Origin: a virus
Reading direction: 5' to 3' (one strand)
DNA: 44,471 nucleotides
IMG/VR virus record: IMGVR_UViG_3300033996_000679
Span: 1-44,471 of that record
Shown here piece after piece: positions 23,185 through 31,267 of this stretch. Under the pieces are notes generated by a model. The model searched no databases. It had not been told where the DNA came from and saw only the letters and a program-made list of their open reading frames with translations. How positions within the stretch are numbered: the stretch's first letter is position 1; the number at the start of each line of letters is the position of its first letter. The position numbers and the translations under genes are program-made.

Positions 23185-23336
23185 GTTTTCAGAAAACCTG
23201 GGGTCTATATGATATGGTTTCTAATTTAGCTGATGGTGATATAATAAAAATTCAACATATCTATGACTTACCAATAGTTGCTTTATTTAACCACCTATCT
23301 TATAAGATATCATCAGGTCATAAAAAACAAGCATAA
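22576..23336 (+). CDS. Tail assembly chaperone, -1 frameshift form (gpGT-like, 253 aa)
   Basis: Join of 22576-23061 and 23061-23336 after slippage on T-TTT-TTT (23055-23061). The -1 frame stays open for 91 codons past the slip, to the stop at 23334-23336, while the 0 frame stops at 23182. The shifted part has an acidic linker (DSGDTDEDEEDPNTYEE) and a folded-looking end with WGLYDMVSNLADGDIIKI and LPIVALFNHLSYK. This closely resembles the W-x-x-Y-x-x-hydrophobic-x-x-L-A-x-G-D-I-x-K end of other tail chaperone T domains. No good start codon exists in that frame, so fusion is the best explanation. Confidence 0.75.
23055..23061 (+). other. Slippery heptamer T-TTT-TTT for -1 frameshift
   Basis: The heptamer sits in frame (Phe-Phe codons 23056-23061) within a T9 run. 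It fits X-XXY-YYZ with both tRNAs re-pairing perfectly. A single-base indel in the run is the competing explanation. Confidence 0.7.
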
Positions 23337-23342
23337 TAAAAT

Positions 23343-23351
23343 AAAACATAT
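23343..23351 (+). promoter_or_regulatory. AAAACATAT motif 5 nt before a start codon
   Basis: AAAACATAT is followed by CTTGT and the ATG at 23357, directly after the stop of the frameshifted chaperone. Confidence 0.35.
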
Positions 23352-23356
23352 CTTGT

Positions 23357-23848
23357 ATGAGCATTGGATATCTTTCACAAAACGGTATGAATGTAGTTTT
23401 CAATCAATGGACTACAGCAGATCCTAACATTAATCAATATGGCTTCGGTCAATTATACAATCAAAACGGCGAACCTAAAGTCGCACAACTTTATCCAGGT
23501 ATGTGGGTTAATCCTGTTAACACTATACCTAGCGTTGACTTATACACAGTAAGTAGAAACTATCAAATCATAATCTATGATTTAGTATTTGATGCTAATG
23601 ATGGTACGAATAATCAAAATCATGTTGTTTCAGATTGTGAAGAATTAGCGTTTAGATTAATTAGATTCTTGAGAGAAAAGTCTGATGTGTTTGATATCAC
23701 AACAACACCTACAATCACACCATTTAATGATAGATGGTTAGATGATGTGTCTGGTGTGATTATAGATATCTCAATAGAGTTTAATGGTGAATCTTCTTAT
23801 TGTGAAGATCCTGACTACTCATTCAATATAAAAACTAACGATATATAA
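23357..23848 (+). CDS. Tail terminator/completion-like protein (163 aa)
   Basis: The core NYQIIIYDLVFDANDGTNNQNHVVSDCEELAFRLIRFLRE (about residues 75-115) has the strand-then-helix layout of tail-completion and terminator proteins that cap the tail tube. The size fits. It follows the tail chaperone and overlaps the large fibre gene by one base. Assignment is by structure-like pattern and context; other minor tail roles are possible. Confidence 0.45.
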   Translation: MSIGYLSQNGMNVVFNQWTTADPNINQYGFGQLYNQNGEPKVAQLYPGMWVNPVNTIPSVDLYTVSRNYQIIIYDLVFDANDGTNNQNHVVSDCEELAFRLIRFLREKSDVFDITTTPTITPFNDRWLDDVSGVIIDISIEFNGESSYCEDPDYSFNIKTNDI

Positions 23849-26800
23849 TGGCACAAAAAAAGGTTGGGTTCTCAAACACCAGTAAGATACAAGGTGACAG
23901 ATTAGTCATCAACAATGGTTTAACAGCTTCTATTAACTTCGACTTTCAAGGTGGAAGTGATTTAACATTCAAGATGCCTGTCGCTGATGGTTCAGCTGGT
24001 ATGGCTATCATCACAGATGGTTCAGGCAAATTAAGTTTCGGTACAGTGAGCGGTGCTGGTCAGGTAAACGGTTCAGGCACAACACCTACACATGCTTACT
24101 GGACTGGAACTCAGTCTTTAGGCTCTTCACAATTAGAAGAAGGTTCAGGTCAATTGGTTTTTCCTTCAGGTACAGTAGGTTCACCTGGTATCACATTTAA
24201 GTTAGATACTGATACAGGTATCTATCGTTCAGGTGCTAATAAAGTAGCTATTGCTGGCGGTGGTGCCAAAATGGCTGAATTCACATCAACTAATGCTACG
24301 ATTGGTTTAATCAACTATACAGGTCAATTATCAGCAACAGCAGGATTTGTTTTATCAGTTGATGGTTCAGGTAACACATATTGGGCCGAAAACTATTTAG
24401 GAGCTACAGGTGCTGCTGGTACATCAGGAACATCGGGTCAAGATGGTACATCAGGTACTGATGGTGTTGTTGGTACAAGTGGTTCATCAGGTACAAGTGG
24501 TGCTCAAGGTGCTACTGGTTCTGGTGGTACAATTGCTAACTATGGTTCTTTCTTTGATACAACAACTCAAACTAACTTAGGAGCTACTTACTCAAATCCT
24601 ATTAGATATAACACAACTGATTTATCAAATGGTGTTTCTATACAAAACAATAGTCAAGTTTTAATTAGTCAAATAGGTACTTATAATATTCAATTCTCAG
24701 CACAGATTGATAAAACTGATGGTGGTTCAGATGAGATTTCAATATGGTTGTCTAAAAATGGTTCTAATATTCCTTGGACTTCAACAACAATTGAACTACC
24801 TACAAATGGCTCTGAAGCAGTTGCTGCTTGGAACTTCTTAGTTGATGCGAATGCTAATGACTATTATGAATTATACTGGCATTCAAACGATATTGATATG
24901 AGATTATTAGCCGCTGCTACTCAATCAAATCCTACAAGACCAGCTATACCTTCAGTTATATTAACAGTTAGTCAAGTAACTTATACACAAGTTGGTGCTA
25001 CAGGTGCTAATGGCACATCAGGTACATCTGGCTCATCAGGATTAAGTGGTACATCTGGTACATCTGGAAGTAGTGGTACTTCTGGTTCAAGTGGCTCGGC
25101 TGGTACGTCTGGTTCTGCTGGTTCATCAGGAACAAGTGGTAGTTCAGGTTCATCAGGTTCAAGCGGTTCAGCAGGTAGTTCAGGCTCATCAGGAACGAGT
25201 GGCTCAAGTGGTTCGGCTGGTACATCTGGCTCATCAGGTTCAAGTGGTTCATCTGGCTCATCAGGAACTTCTGGCTCATCAGGAACTTCTGGCTCAAGTG
25301 GCTCATCAGGTTCAAGTGGTTCGGCTGGTACATCGGGTATATTTACAGGTGTTTTCTTTGAGACTTTTATCACATCAGGTGGTACGACAGCTTCTTTACT
25401 TTCTGGAACTTCTGGCTGGTCTGGTCCTACTTACTCAGGTACTTTAGTAAACACACTACAAGGTCAAAGACACTGGGATGTTAATTATGTTTATGAAGCA
25501 GTTGATGATAACTTATGGGTAAGATATTCTATTGGTACAGCAACTGGTGGTGTAGCTGGTTCATCTGGTACATCAGGAACTTCTTTATCACTAACGGTCT
25601 CTGATAGTTATTTTTTAAGACCACTTTCTGGTGGTTTGACTGGTTCAACTGATTTATATCATTATCCAACTTACAAATCTTCTAACGCTCATAGAGTTGG
25701 AATAGAAAGTACGGCTGTAACCAATGGTGGTTTATCTATAGAACTTGCGGCAGGTGCGACTGGTTCTTGGAATCCACTTTTATTTAACGGAAATGCTGGC
25801 GGAAGTATGTCTATTGTTTGGGAGTTCAATAGTATAAACTCACCAGCTGCTCCAACTTTGGTGGCCAGAAAAATCTCTAACGCGATTGCTTCTTTGGATT
25901 TCTATACACCATTTAATGATGTATCAATAAGAACTTTACAATTAAGAGGACAACAAACAGAGCATAATGATGGCTCGTCAGCAACTCCATCTATTACTTT
26001 CTTTGATGATACTGATACTGGTTTTTACAGAAACACAACAAACAGAATAACTGTGGTAGCTGGTGGAGCAACTGCTGGAACTTTCTACTCAGGTGGTTTA
26101 ATTGGTGAATTAAAGACCATTGATGGAACAACTACAACACCATCTATATCATTTGCAAACGAACAAACAACAGGTTTTTATAGAAGTGGCACTGGTGTGA
26201 TGGCTGTTATAGCGGCTGGTGCAACTGCTGGTAGATACTCATCACTCGGATGGCTTGGTAACGTTCTTGCTGGAGATGGTGCATCTGCTGCACCATCTAT
26301 AGGTTTTTCAAACGACCAAGATACTGGTTTTTACAGGGTTGCTGCAAATAGAATTGGATTTGTTTCTGGTGGTCTTTTATACGCGAATCTTTTATCGAAC
26401 GAGACAGATATGTTTCAAGTAAGAGGACAAGCAACAGCATCAAATAATAGATTTTATCATTACGCTCTTGCGACTTCTGGTGGGGATGGTAGATGGAAGT
26501 TAGGTATAGAATCTGATGGAACGACATTTGTTTTAGATAGATGGTCTGGTGCCTCATTTGTAAATAACTTTTTAAGAGTATCAACAACAACAGCATCAAT
26601 TTCTTACCCAACTTCTTTTACATCAACAATTTTAGCATCAGATGGGGCATCTGGAACACCATCACTATCGTTTATAAATGACCCAACAACTGGTTTTTAT
26701 AGGATAGCAAGCCGTGAGGTTGGTTTGTCTGCTTTTAATTATAAGATAACCTCGAACTTTGATGAAGCGAGATTTGATATACAAAGTGCTACATCGGGTC

Positions 26801-27570
26801 AGGCATATAGACATTTTGTAAGAGATTCTGATGATGTGTATGGAATATATGATTTGACGAATGCGAGAACTTGGTTTAGATTTACGGCCAACTCAAATGT
26901 TAATCAACAAAAATTAACCTTGTTGGAAGGTGGCGGTCAGACATTATTTAATGATGGAACGTCGGCTACACCATCGATTGCTTTTAATAATGATACTGAT
27001 ACTGGTATATTTAGAAATACAACAAATGAAATTGCTATATCAGCTGGTGGAGTAAGAAAAGCAGTTTTTACACCAACGGCAATTTATTTAGAAGATGAGA
27101 CATATTATCCAGATGGTTCAGTTTCAGTTCCAGCTATGGCATTTAATAATGATACTGATACTGGTATATTTAGACCAGGTACAAATCAACTCGCTATCTC
27201 AGCAGGTGGAGCGACAGCGGCAACTTTTAAATCATCGGGTGTTAGCATAAATGGTTCTGTTAATGCAAGTGTTTCTACACTTACACTTAGTGGTGGTACT
27301 TCTACTATGAGTTGTACACAATCTAACTTCTTTACAATTAGTTTAGGTTCTGGTCTAAATACTATTAATGCGTCAAATATACAAACAGGTCAAACAATAA
27401 ACTTATTAGTAACAACTACAGCAAGTAACAGTATAAGTTTCGGAAGCTCAATAAAACAAATCAGTGGAGCAACATATTCACCAACAAATGGCGCAGGTAC
27501 TGATATATTGACTTTGATATCATTTGACTCAACAAACCTTTACTTGGTTGCTGCTAAAAACTTTATTTAA
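23848..27570 (+). CDS. Large collagen-like tail fibre/adhesin (1240 aa)
   Basis: Residues about 190-225 and 386-496 are G-x-x repeats made almost only of Gly, Ser, Thr and Ala (GTSGSSG type), a collagen-like rod without Pro. A beta domain lies between them. There are seven copies of a module with P-S/G-I-x-F...D-T-D-T-G-F/I-Y/F-R...V/I-x-x-x-G-G: one near residue 119, the others near 720, 772, 824, 947, 1050 and 1102. The C-terminal 100 residues form the beta domain typical of fibre tips (SISFGSSIKQISGATYS...). It probably trimerises and binds the host. The gene is the largest adhesin gene and overlaps its upstream neighbour by one base. Confidence 0.75.
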   Translation: MAQKKVGFSNTSKIQGDRLVINNGLTASINFDFQGGSDLTFKMPVADGSAGMAIITDGSGKLSFGTVSGAGQVNGSGTTPTHAYWTGTQSLGSSQLEEGSGQLVFPSGTVGSPGITFKLDTDTGIYRSGANKVAIAGGGAKMAEFTSTNATIGLINYTGQLSATAGFVLSVDGSGNTYWAENYLGATGAAGTSGTSGQDGTSGTDGVVGTSGSSGTSGAQGATGSGGTIANYGSFFDTTTQTNLGATYSNPIRYNTTDLSNGVSIQNNSQVLISQIGTYNIQFSAQIDKTDGGSDEISIWLSKNGSNIPWTSTTIELPTNGSEAVAAWNFLVDANANDYYELYWHSNDIDMRLLAAATQSNPTRPAIPSVILTVSQVTYTQVGATGANGTSGTSGSSGLSGTSGTSGSSGTSGSSGSAGTSGSAGSSGTSGSSGSSGSSGSAGSSGSSGTSGSSGSAGTSGSSGSSGSSGSSGTSGSSGTSGSSGSSGSSGSAGTSGIFTGVFFETFITSGGTTASLLSGTSGWSGPTYSGTLVNTLQGQRHWDVNYVYEAVDDNLWVRYSIGTATGGVAGSSGTSGTSLSLTVSDSYFLRPLSGGLTGSTDLYHYPTYKSSNAHRVGIESTAVTNGGLSIELAAGATGSWNPLLFNGNAGGSMSIVWEFNSINSPAAPTLVARKISNAIASLDFYTPFNDVSIRTLQLRGQQTEHNDGSSATPSITFFDDTDTGFYRNTTNRITVVAGGATAGTFYSGGLIGELKTIDGTTTTPSISFANEQTTGFYRSGTGVMAVIAAGATAGRYSSLGWLGNVLAGDGASAAPSIGFSNDQDTGFYRVAANRIGFVSGGLLYANLLSNETDMFQVRGQATASNNRFYHYALATSGGDGRWKLGIESDGTTFVLDRWSGASFVNNFLRVSTTTASISYPTSFTSTILASDGASGTPSLSFINDPTTGFYRIASREVGLSAFNYKITSNFDEARFDIQSATSGQAYRHFVRDSDDVYGIYDLTNARTWFRFTANSNVNQQKLTLLEGGGQTLFNDGTSATPSIAFNNDTDTGIFRNTTNEIAISAGGVRKAVFTPTAIYLEDETYYPDGSVSVPAMAFNNDTDTGIFRPGTNQLAISAGGATAATFKSSGVSINGSVNASVSTLTLSGGTSTMSCTQSNFFTISLGSGLNTINASNIQTGQTINLLVTTTASNSISFGSSIKQISGATYSPTNGAGTDILTLISFDSTNLYLVAAKNFI
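25005..25335. repeat. Collagen-like Gly-Ser-Ser/Thr coding tract
   Basis: A 330-bp tract of imperfect nine-base repeats (GG-x TCA/AGT TCA/AGT type) encodes about 110 residues of G-S/T-S/A triplets. Codon choice varies, so the DNA is less repetitive than the protein. Long reverse-strand open frames across it are by-products of the repeats. Confidence 0.9.
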
Positions 27571-27572
27571 TA

Positions 27573-28247
27573 ATGAACTTTGCACCTTTTACATATTTTA
27601 ATAAAGCACAATCCAATATAGTAGCGGTAACTTATGTGGGTTCTACATTTAGTACGGTTGGTTTAACAACATATACTTTTAATAATGTAAATTTAGGTAG
27701 TCCTGGTTTATGTATAATAACAATTGGTCATGAACACAGTGGAACTATCGGTAGAACTGTTAGTAGTGTAACATTAGCTGGTGTTACTATGTCATTAGGT
27801 GTTGAACAAGTTTCAACTGGAGCGGTACAAGCTACTGGTGCTGCTATTTTATATTTAAGACAAAGTGCACCAACTGCAAGCATTGTTGTTAATTTTTCTG
27901 GTTCATCTAATAGATGTCATATTTCAGTCTATAATATACTAAATAATACATCAGATAGTCCATTCCAAACAAGGTCAAACACATCAAATAACGGACGTGG
28001 TTTTACACAATCTTATTCAGGTTTAAGTGCGAGTTCAATGTGTATATTGCACTATACTATAGGATTAGATTCGGTCACTGGTCTTAGTTGGTCGAATGCA
28101 GACTTAACATTTAACTCTGCTGTAACTGGAACGACAAGATATAGTGGTGCTACTTTTTTAACAACAACTTCAGGAGACAGAACAATAGCAGTAACTCATA
28201 GTAATTCAACACAACCATTATCTTTGGCTGGATGTGTTTGGGTATAA
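27573..28247 (+). CDS. Beta-rich virion surface protein (224 aa)
   Basis: I do not recognise the family. It is a Ser/Thr/Gly-rich beta protein with a jelly-roll-like pattern (SIVVNFSGSSNRCHISVYNI, GDRTIAVTHSNSTQPLSLAG) of the kind found on phage virions as glycan-binding or decoration domains. The end, SLAGCVWV, is hydrophobic. It starts two bases after the large fibre gene and is likely part of the adhesin complex. Confidence 0.5.
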   Translation: MNFAPFTYFNKAQSNIVAVTYVGSTFSTVGLTTYTFNNVNLGSPGLCIITIGHEHSGTIGRTVSSVTLAGVTMSLGVEQVSTGAVQATGAAILYLRQSAPTASIVVNFSGSSNRCHISVYNILNNTSDSPFQTRSNTSNNGRGFTQSYSGLSASSMCILHYTIGLDSVTGLSWSNADLTFNSAVTGTTRYSGATFLTTTSGDRTIAVTHSNSTQPLSLAGCVWV

Positions 28248-28262
28248 ATAATATTTAAGTTA

Positions 28263-29300
28263 ATGGAATATATTTTTAGACAATTTAAAAACAGAACGCC
28301 GAGATGGAAAGGTAACTTAGCAATAAGATATCCAGGTAACTTTCTTCTTACTATTGAAGATGAGAGTTCTCACTATTTTATCAACTCAAGAGATGGTATA
28401 AACTTTTCTGAATTAAATAGTTTTCCTCTGACTCAAGCATCTTTTACTGATGTTGCTTATTCACCTACATTAGATAGATTTGTAGCATCTATAAGTAGAC
28501 CAGATGTTTATACACAAGGTTTATTTTTATATTCAACATCTGGTCCTTATAACTGGGCTACTGGTTCAATGACTTATGCGTCAGATTATAGGTCAGTTTG
28601 TTACTCATCATCTTTAGATAGATTTGTAGCAGTTGGTGATGCAAAACCAATATGGTCTGATGATGGCGTAACATGGAATGCACCAACTAATGTACCTAAA
28701 AACGGTTGGTACTATGTAAGATGGGTTGAAGACATAGGTAAATTCTGTATGATTAACTATGACTATTCTGGTAACTACTTCGGTTACTCTGTTGATGGTA
28801 AGACTTGGTCTTCTGTTACTGGTGTATCTGGTTTAGAATTCGCTTATTCTACTAATTTAGGTAGATTAGTCTCAGTTAATTTAGGATTTAGTTCATTTGC
28901 TTATTCAGATGATGAAGGATTAAATTGGACTACAATAACTCAATCTTCAGCGACAGTTCCAGACTTGAATTATTTTTCTATAGACTATTCACCAACTTTA
29001 GATTTATTTGTAGCAGTAGGAAAGGGTAAAAGTTCACCACAATTTGCAACAAATCAATTTATTGTGTCAAAGACGGGTGTCACTTGGTCTTCTGTTACAG
29101 CATCTACAAATACTTGGGAGAAAGTTTACTGGGCACCGGAGTTTTTACAATTCTATGTTACACCAGCATCAAACTTTAATGCTGCTCAGACTTACGCTTA
29201 CTCTTCTGATGGATACTCATGGTTTACAGCAAGTGTTATTGCTGGTACTTCTACCGGTGGTGCGGTAAAAGCGATAGTATCAGGAACAAGATTATATTAA
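28263..29300 (+). CDS. Beta-propeller-like adhesin (345 aa)
   Basis: Six or so repeats of about 50 residues share Y-S-P/S-x-L-D-x-F-V-A-V-G followed by S-x-D-G-x-x-W-x-x (for example SPTLDRFVASI, SSSLDRFVAVGDA, SVDGKTWSSV and SPTLDLFVAVGKG). This is the Asp-box/BNR pattern of beta-propellers such as sialidase-type and YCF48-type folds. The catalytic Arg triad and Tyr/Glu of true sialidases are not clear, so a binding role is more likely. The gene lies 15 nt after the preceding beta-rich gene. Confidence 0.6.
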   Translation: MEYIFRQFKNRTPRWKGNLAIRYPGNFLLTIEDESSHYFINSRDGINFSELNSFPLTQASFTDVAYSPTLDRFVASISRPDVYTQGLFLYSTSGPYNWATGSMTYASDYRSVCYSSSLDRFVAVGDAKPIWSDDGVTWNAPTNVPKNGWYYVRWVEDIGKFCMINYDYSGNYFGYSVDGKTWSSVTGVSGLEFAYSTNLGRLVSVNLGFSSFAYSDDEGLNWTTITQSSATVPDLNYFSIDYSPTLDLFVAVGKGKSSPQFATNQFIVSKTGVTWSSVTASTNTWEKVYWAPEFLQFYVTPASNFNAAQTYAYSSDGYSWFTASVIAGTSTGGAVKAIVSGTRLY

Positions 29301-29301
29301 T

Positions 29302-29763
29302 ATGAACGAACTACAAGCACTTTTAGAAGCAGCAGCAAACCTATGGGGTCAAGAAACAATTGCTGCTATTCTTAAACAATTAGATTCTTATCCTATTCAA
29401 TGGAATGGTACACTTCGTCGTTCAATAATGTATGAAGAAACAGAACCATTTAACTTTAAGTTTTTAATGGCTGATTATGGTCAGTTTCAAGATGAAGGTG
29501 TTGATGGTACAAATAATTCATATAACTCACCATATAAGTTTAAGGGTAACTGGAAAGGCACGGCTCATTTTATAAAACCTTGGGCTGATGCTAAAGGTCT
29601 AAATTCATTTGCTGTGGCTCGTTCAATTCAAGCAAAAGGTATAAAGCCTCGACCTTTCTTTAAGAGTGTCGTAGAATCAAGATTACCTCAGTTAGAAGTT
29701 GTTATTAATGAGACTTATCAGAACTATCTGAACGCAGCAATTCAGAGAGCTCAAAACTCATAA
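29302..29763 (+). CDS. HK97 gp10-like neck/tail-completion protein (153 aa)
   Basis: The protein has YGQFQDEGVDG in the middle and ARSIQAKGIKPRPFFKSVVESRLPQL near the end, which match the Y-x-x-x-x-x-E-x-G...G-x-x-x-x-P-R-P-F-F/L pattern of HK97 gp10 and related neck proteins. These join head and tail. Length and charge fit the family. It is one base past the propeller gene's stop. Confidence 0.65.
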   Translation: MNELQALLEAAANLWGQETIAAILKQLDSYPIQWNGTLRRSIMYEETEPFNFKFLMADYGQFQDEGVDGTNNSYNSPYKFKGNWKGTAHFIKPWADAKGLNSFAVARSIQAKGIKPRPFFKSVVESRLPQLEVVINETYQNYLNAAIQRAQNS

Positions 29764-29789
29764 TAAACATACAACAAATTCCTAAACAT

Positions 29790-29807
29790 ATTCTATAAAC
29801 ATAGAAT
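29790..29807 (+). other. Hairpin just upstream of a start codon
   Basis: ATTCTAT-AAAC-ATAGAAT is a perfect 7-bp stem ending five bases before the ATG at 29813. It could affect translation of the tail-tip group. The stem is A+T rich and so weak. Confidence 0.4.
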
Positions 29808-29812
29808 AGAAA

Positions 29813-31267
29813 ATGGCAATCAGTATAATAAGTAATTTTACATCAGGTAGATACTATCCATCATCAAACCCGATTAACTGTACAGTTAACTCAAATAACT
29901 CAGGTAAGTGTAACTTTAGATATATTTGTGATGTATATGTAAACGGTACAAAAGTCTTTACAGACAAATTATTTCCAGATCCTAACACAGGTTATGCTTT
30001 CTTTCAATTATCTCGTGTGATACAAGATTATATTGAAACAAGTTTACCTAAAACACCTTATATTCATATTATTAATCCAGCAACTACAACAACAGGTGCT
30101 GGTTCTGCTATATCTGTTTATTGTAGATTCGGTGAAGAATATGACCAATCAACTACTTGTGATGGACAAGTAAGTCAATATCTTAATTTAGGTACATCTA
30201 ACACATTCAATGTTTTTGAGACAGCAATTCCTTATGAAGACTTTCCTACTTTTGATTTTAATGATTATTTAGTCGGTACAGCTTCATCAACTAAAAAGTT
30301 TTTAACTAACTCACCTCGTGAGATGGATATCACTTATAATGATTCTTATTTTTTAGATTTTATAACAAACACAACTATCACAGGTTCTTTCTCAGTTAAT
30401 GTTGAAGGATTCTCAGCAACTGGTTCTGTTGTAAATAAAAACTACACAAGAAATATCGGTACTCTTTACAGAAGAGTAAGGTTAGCAGTTGGACCTTACG
30501 ATATTAACAATTATGATAATGATGTTACAATTGGTGCTAACATAAACTACTATACAGTTAAATTAAAGTGGGCTAACAACACACTAACAGAAACTTTTAG
30601 ATTCAATGTTAGAAAACCTAAAACATTTAGAACAAGATTATCATTTATAGGTTTGATGGGTTCACCTGAATCGTACACATTCTATCACAGAAATAGAGCA
30701 ACTTATAATATCGATAGAAAAACATATCAAAAAACTTTACAATCTAATTATTCTAATCAATGGAAATATGAAGTAGGTGATAGAAGCACTTCTACTTTTG
30801 CGATATCAGCAAATGAAGTACACGCAGTTTCAAGTTTTGTTGAAAGAGAAGTTAGTGAATGGCTTACAGAAATGTGGTTATCACCTGAAGTATGGACTTA
30901 TAAAAGAAATGAATTAGTTGAGTTTAGACCATTTAAGCAAGGTAATTATGTTTACTATTTTATTTACGGTGACCACAACATCAAAGTAGGTGATTATGTG
31001 TTTTCAATATCATCAAATCCTGATTATGAAAACAGATTCTTAGTTACGTTTGTAGATGGTCAAACTATTGGTCTCAATATGTTATACTCTGTTTATGGCG
31101 CAACTATGGAAGGCACTTGTGGTTTTGTTCTTGTAGATGATGCTTGGAATAAACTACCAATAAGTATATCTGATAACTCTGTTGAGGTAAAACAAAAGAC
31201 AGGTAGACCAATAGAATATCAGTTAAACTATGCTATGGCATATCAAAAAATGACTCTTAGACCATAA
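29813..31267 (+). CDS. Tail-tip associated structural protein (484 aa)
   Basis: The protein has an N-terminal beta domain (SIISNFTSGRYYPSSNPINCTV...) followed by several further beta domains and no enzyme motifs. The opening, the FRYICDVYVNGTKVF strand pair and a FQLSRVIQDYIE segment recur in Bacteroidota phage proteins placed just before the hub protein, as here. The gene overlaps the next start by one base. It may be distal-tail-like. Confidence in the exact function is low. Confidence 0.5.
   Translation: MAISIISNFTSGRYYPSSNPINCTVNSNNSGKCNFRYICDVYVNGTKVFTDKLFPDPNTGYAFFQLSRVIQDYIETSLPKTPYIHIINPATTTTGAGSAISVYCRFGEEYDQSTTCDGQVSQYLNLGTSNTFNVFETAIPYEDFPTFDFNDYLVGTASSTKKFLTNSPREMDITYNDSYFLDFITNTTITGSFSVNVEGFSATGSVVNKNYTRNIGTLYRRVRLAVGPYDINNYDNDVTIGANINYYTVKLKWANNTLTETFRFNVRKPKTFRTRLSFIGLMGSPESYTFYHRNRATYNIDRKTYQKTLQSNYSNQWKYEVGDRSTSTFAISANEVHAVSSFVEREVSEWLTEMWLSPEVWTYKRNELVEFRPFKQGNYVYYFIYGDHNIKVGDYVFSISSNPDYENRFLVTFVDGQTIGLNMLYSVYGATMEGTCGFVLVDDAWNKLPISISDNSVEVKQKTGRPIEYQLNYAMAYQKMTLRP

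Noticed and set aside
23214-23216. Independent start codon for the frame downstream of the tail chaperone
   Set aside because: The ATG lies within the conserved LYDMVSN segment, so a product starting there would lose its first residues. Its surroundings lack the A-rich start context, and frameshift fusion explains the frame better.
24981-25373. Reverse-strand open frame rich in Pro-Glu-Val-Pro-Asp repeats (130 aa), plus other long frames over the same tract
   Set aside because: They mirror the Gly-Ser-Ser repeat of the + strand fibre gene. Low-complexity repeats stay open in other frames. They have no start context or neighbours on that strand.
28243-28250. TATAAATA, the T4 late promoter consensus, before the 345-aa gene
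   Set aside because: It is formed by the end codon and stop of the previous gene (GTA TAA ATA). I noticed only this copy at a gene boundary, so chance is likely in A+T-rich DNA.
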